54,247 bases of DNA from an uncultured Bacteroidales bacterium (GTDB lineage Bacteria; Bacteroidota; Bacteroidia; Bacteroidales; P3), in contig CAJOEN010000006.1 of NCBI GenBank assembly GCA_905233475.1, positions 1 through 54,247 on the forward strand, given 5' to 3'. A model generated the notes under the pieces. It made no database searches. It saw only the letters and a program-made list of their open reading frames with translations, and was not told where the DNA came from. Shown in pieces: positions 51,303-54,247 of the stretch. How positions within the stretch are numbered: position 1 is the stretch's first letter; each line of letters opens with the position of its first letter. The position numbers were made by a program, and so were the translations under genes.

Positions 51303-52526
51303 TTGAGTTTCGAACGACTGATAGCCAAGCGTTTCCTGCAAAAGGACAAGGGAAATTTCTCGCGGCCTTTGATAAGTATTGCCACATGTAGCATAGCCCT
51401 CGGCATACTTGTGGTGGTGCTTGCCGTTTCGATACTTCGGGGATTTCAAAACGAAATAACCCGAAAAATCGTAGGTTTTGGGTCGCACATAGTGGTAACG
51501 CCTTTCGAAAGCACCAACAACTACTACGAACAACTGCCGATAATTGCCGACAGCTCCACCGTAGCCACTATCTATTCCGCTGAGGGAGTGAAACATGTGC
51601 AGTTTTTCGCCACAAAAGGCGGCATGGTGAAAACTTCCGACAAAATTCACGGTATCATTTTCAAAGGTATCGGCAGGGATTTCGACTCCACGTTTTTCAA
51701 AGACAACATAAAAAAAGGACGACTGTTCGAACTCAACGACAGCGCAATATCAAACGAAATTATTGTATCTCAACGCTTTGCCGACAAAATGCAGATTGGC
51801 ATAGGCGACAAAGTTCCTACCTATTTTTGGCAGAACAACAACTATCGCGCCCGTGCTTTCAAAGTTGTGGGCATTTACAGCACCGACCTTACTGAGTTCG
51901 ACGAGCGTTACGTGATAGGCGACATGCGTCAAATTCAGCGTATCAACGGCTGGGACTCCAATCAGGTGCAAGGCTACGAGGTGTTTGTAAGCGATTTCGG
52001 CAAACTCGACCGAGTGGCACTGCAAGTGTATTCCATGCTCGGCAGTTTCCTCACCGTAAGGACTGTAAAAGAGGAAAATCCCGAAACATTCTCGTGGTTA
52101 GACTTACTCAACGCCAATATCTTTCTTATACTCAGCGTAATGGCATTGGTTTGCGTTGTGGCGGTAATTTCGGCACTGCTGATAATGATTTTCGAAAAAA
52201 CGCCAATGATTGGCCTGCTAAAAACTATGGGTGCCACCAACGCGTCTATACGCAAGATTTTCATCTACAAATCGGCAGGAATCATTGCCAAAGGCGTTTT
52301 AGCCGGCGATGCCATTGCCCTTGCCATCTGCCTTTTGCAGGACAAGTTCAAAATAGTGAAACTCGACAGCGAGAGTTACAACATGAGTGCCGTCCCCATA
52401 GACCTCAACCCGTGGATTTTCGTAGCTGTAAGCCTTGTGATAGCGGTTGTATGCATTTTGGCATTGCTGATACCCGCAAGCTACATAGCCCGCATTCATC
52501 CCGCCAAGGCCGTAAAAACAGAGTAA
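51303..52526 (+). CDS. LolC/LolE-like lipoprotein-releasing ABC permease
   Basis: A 407-residue inner-membrane protein. One N-terminal membrane helix (ISIATCSIALGILVVVLAVS), a large periplasmic MacB-like domain about 50-260, and three C-terminal helices (ILSVMALVCVVAVISALLIM, the SAGIIAKGVLAGDAIALAIC region and WIFVAVSLVIAVVCILALLI). MIGLLKTMGATNASIRKIF is the FtsX-family signature just before the third helix. It likely moves lipoproteins toward the outer membrane with an ATPase encoded elsewhere. The start is TTG at 51303, supported by homology-like wording MSFERLIAKRFLQKDKG; no ATG is near. Confidence 0.9.
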   Translation: MSFERLIAKRFLQKDKGNFSRPLISIATCSIALGILVVVLAVSILRGFQNEITRKIVGFGSHIVVTPFESTNNYYEQLPIIADSSTVATIYSAEGVKHVQFFATKGGMVKTSDKIHGIIFKGIGRDFDSTFFKDNIKKGRLFELNDSAISNEIIVSQRFADKMQIGIGDKVPTYFWQNNNYRARAFKVVGIYSTDLTEFDERYVIGDMRQIQRINGWDSNQVQGYEVFVSDFGKLDRVALQVYSMLGSFLTVRTVKEENPETFSWLDLLNANIFLILSVMALVCVVAVISALLIMIFEKTPMIGLLKTMGATNASIRKIFIYKSAGIIAKGVLAGDAIALAICLLQDKFKIVKLDSESYNMSAVPIDLNPWIFVAVSLVIAVVCILALLIPASYIARIHPAKAVKTE

Positions 52527-52532
52527 GCCGCC

Positions 52533-54056
52533 ATGAAACAGAGATACATCTCACGCACCACAAAATACATAATACTCTCGCTTACAATAGCTTTGGGTTT
52601 CTTCGCCCTTTGGGAGGTGAACCGCATTGCCATGCAGATAGAAAATTCCGAAAAGGAGAAGGTTAGACTGTGGGCAAACGCCATTTGGCAGAAAGCAGAG
52701 CTGGTGAGCCACACCGACGAGTTTTTTGCCAAAGTGCAGGCCGAAGAACGCACACGTATGACACTCTACGCCGAGGCACAACGCCTGTTTGTGGAACATT
52801 CGGCAAACTCCATCAATGGCGAGGTGGGCTTCTACTACAACTACATAATTGCCAACCAAACCATACCTGTGATACTCACCGACGAAGACAGCATAATAAC
52901 CATGTGCCGCAACGTGGATATGCCCAAAGGCGTAACCAAGCTTGAGGGCGCCAAACTCGAAGGCAGCCTGCGGGATGAGTTCACCAAAGAACCGCCGTTT
53001 TATTACGAGATATACGGAATAAGAATCTACATGTACTACAAGGAGTCGAAAATTTACTCCGACCTACGCGGATTCCTGAACGATTTCACCAAGTCGTTCC
53101 TGTCCGACATCACCAACAACTCCATTTTTGTGCCGGTAATCATAACCGACAGCACCCGCCGACGCGTAATATCGTCGGGAAATGTGGACATGACTTCCTT
53201 CAACACTTCCACAAAACTGCGCTCCAAACTTGCCGAAATGGAAAAAGACAACACCCCCATCGAGATACAGCTTCCCAGCGGACGCAAAGCTTTAGTTTTT
53301 TATGAACATACCGAACTTTTAGACACACTACGCTGGTTTCCACTAATCTACGTATTTGTAGCTTTTGTATTGATAATAGTGTCGTACAACCTTTTCCGCA
53401 CGCAACGCACTATGGAACAGAACCTTATTTGGGTGGGAATGGCCAAGGAAACGGCACATCAGCTGGGAACACCCATCTCGTCGCTGTTCGCATGGCTCGA
53501 ATATTTCCGCGAAAAGGGCATGGAAGAGAAATATGCGGTGGAGGTGCAAAAGGACATAAACCGTTTGGAGACAATCACACGCCGGTTTTCAAAGATAGGC
53601 TCGGTACCCGAACTGAAATATGAGGATGTGGTGCAGGCTCTCAAAAACTCTCTCAACTACCTGAAAAACAGGACATCAAAAAAAGTCACCTTTGTCGAAA
53701 ATATTCCCGATAAGGTTATTGAGATACCGCTCAACACATACCTTTTTGAGTGGGTTATAGAAAACGTGTGCAAAAACGCCATCGACGCCATGAACGGTGC
53801 CGGTACCTTCTCCATAATTCTCGGCGAGGACGACAAGCATGTGTTTATCGACCTTTGCGACACCGGCAAGGGCATTCCCGGCTCACTGCACAAAAAAATT
53901 TTCCAGCCCGGTTTCACCACCAAGCAACGTGGCTGGGGTCTCGGCCTGTCGCTGGCAAAGCGCATAATAGCCGACTACCACAAGGGCAAAATTTTTGTCA
54001 AATATTCGGTGCTGGGGCAAGGCACGGCAATACGCATAGTGCTGCCCAAAAAGTAA
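52533..54056 (+). CDS. Membrane sensor histidine kinase
   Basis: A 507-residue kinase with two membrane helices (about 14-30 and 270-289) around a periplasmic sensor domain of about 240 residues that I cannot assign. The H box is KETAHQLGTPISSLFAW, the N box ENVCKNAIDAM, and the ATP lid DTGKGIPGSLHKKIF, FTTKQRGWGLGLSLAKRI. The H box wording with QLGTPIS is a Bacteroidota type. No response regulator follows in the window. It lies 6 bases after the permease gene, so envelope lipoprotein transport and signalling share a transcript. Confidence 0.93.
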   Translation: MKQRYISRTTKYIILSLTIALGFFALWEVNRIAMQIENSEKEKVRLWANAIWQKAELVSHTDEFFAKVQAEERTRMTLYAEAQRLFVEHSANSINGEVGFYYNYIIANQTIPVILTDEDSIITMCRNVDMPKGVTKLEGAKLEGSLRDEFTKEPPFYYEIYGIRIYMYYKESKIYSDLRGFLNDFTKSFLSDITNNSIFVPVIITDSTRRRVISSGNVDMTSFNTSTKLRSKLAEMEKDNTPIEIQLPSGRKALVFYEHTELLDTLRWFPLIYVFVAFVLIIVSYNLFRTQRTMEQNLIWVGMAKETAHQLGTPISSLFAWLEYFREKGMEEKYAVEVQKDINRLETITRRFSKIGSVPELKYEDVVQALKNSLNYLKNRTSKKVTFVENIPDKVIEIPLNTYLFEWVIENVCKNAIDAMNGAGTFSIILGEDDKHVFIDLCDTGKGIPGSLHKKIFQPGFTTKQRGWGLGLSLAKRIIADYHKGKIFVKYSVLGQGTAIRIVLPKK

Positions 54057-54092
54057 CAAAATCTTTTACAGCTCTCCTGTGACCATAAAAAA

Positions 54093-54116
54093 GTTCCGCA
54101 CTTTTACATGCGGAAC
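54093..54116. terminator. Hairpin after the sensor kinase
   Basis: GTTCCGCA and its complement around an eight-base loop, with an A run before it and no T run after it. On the minus strand it is followed by TTTTTTATGG, so it may end a transcript from the right. Confidence 0.5.
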
Positions 54117-54212
54117 CTAACAACTAATTATGAATGATTAAAAGGTATCTATTGGTGTCCGATAAAACTTTTTCGAGCTGCAGCGACCAACAGCAGTTGT
54201 CAATAAAAAAAC

Positions 54213-54247
54213 AGGGCTGACACTTTCAAATGTCAGCCCTTTGGTTT
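54213..54247. terminator. Terminator, probably bidirectional
   Basis: AGGGCTGACA and its complement around an eight-base loop, followed by TTGGTTT on the plus strand and GTTTTTTATTG on the minus strand. The minus-strand T run is the stronger, so a convergent gene is expected just outside the window. Confidence 0.75.

Noticed and set aside
1..54247. tRNA, rRNA or CRISPR features
   Set aside because: No cloverleaf-like sequence with a T-loop motif, no rRNA signature and no regularly spaced direct repeats were seen in the intergenic regions.

Overview
The window looks like a chromosomal segment of a member of the phylum Bacteroidota, most likely order Bacteroidales. The evidence is the promoter grammar (TTTG or TTG, about 19-20 bases, then TAnnTTTG), the near absence of Shine-Dalgarno sequences, and type IX secretion system (T9SS) components (PorZ, PorW and an M1 peptidase with a T9SS-type C-terminal tail). 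A PG0541-family protein beside an RND pump and a Bacteroidota-style Mpl ligase agree. Housekeeping genes have moderate GC content; several accessory patches are clearly richer in AT. No rRNA, tRNA, CRISPR array, transposase or integrase was recognised.

Layout. 1-1803: an M20 dipeptidase ending in a bidirectional terminator. 1825-12187 (minus strand): an AsmA/DUF748-like envelope protein, a lone sufB, and an apparent operon porZ-recO-nth-(HExxH peptidase/propeller/barrel protein). 12188-14801: an accessory patch with a T9SS tail remnant, a possible uracil-DNA-glycosylase-like gene, a DUF3990 (predicted ADP-ribosyltransferase fold) module whose first gene carries an in-frame stop, and REP-like hairpins. 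14802-21780 (minus): a TetR-regulated tripartite RND efflux operon interrupted by a broken four-helix-bundle (23S rRNA intervening-sequence protein) gene. 21781-22208: a cluster of TTTCGGAA repeats. 22209-31353 (minus): a six-gene run manC-asnS-S41 protease-M1 aminopeptidase-aspartokinase-ispG. 31484-33147: a coding-like remnant and a secreted alpha/beta hydrolase.

33326-38383 is the most unusual part. clpB ends at a strong terminator. About 1 kb further on there is a second, diverged copy of only the last 90 bases of clpB. Between them are an (AT)10 tract, an internally deleted secreted-protein gene that kept its promoter, and a small lipoprotein gene with a strong Shine-Dalgarno. Next comes a minus-strand, AT-rich three-gene operon encoding a HEPN-like helical protein, an unrecognised protein with an aromatic-rich C-terminal tail, and a SecB-like chaperone. 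Its promoter is a near-perfect match to the Bacteroidota consensus. The layout resembles toxin-antitoxin-chaperone (TAC) modules but with different partners, and it is the best candidate for an undescribed system.

38563-54056 (plus): a secreted YD-repeat-like protein, N-carbamoylputrescine amidase, sufS (far from sufB), mpl, an M23 peptidase, ychF, and an apparent operon porW-glmS-outer membrane protein-LolC/E-like permease-sensor kinase. The last 190 bases hold two hairpins, the second a probable terminator serving a convergent gene outside the window.
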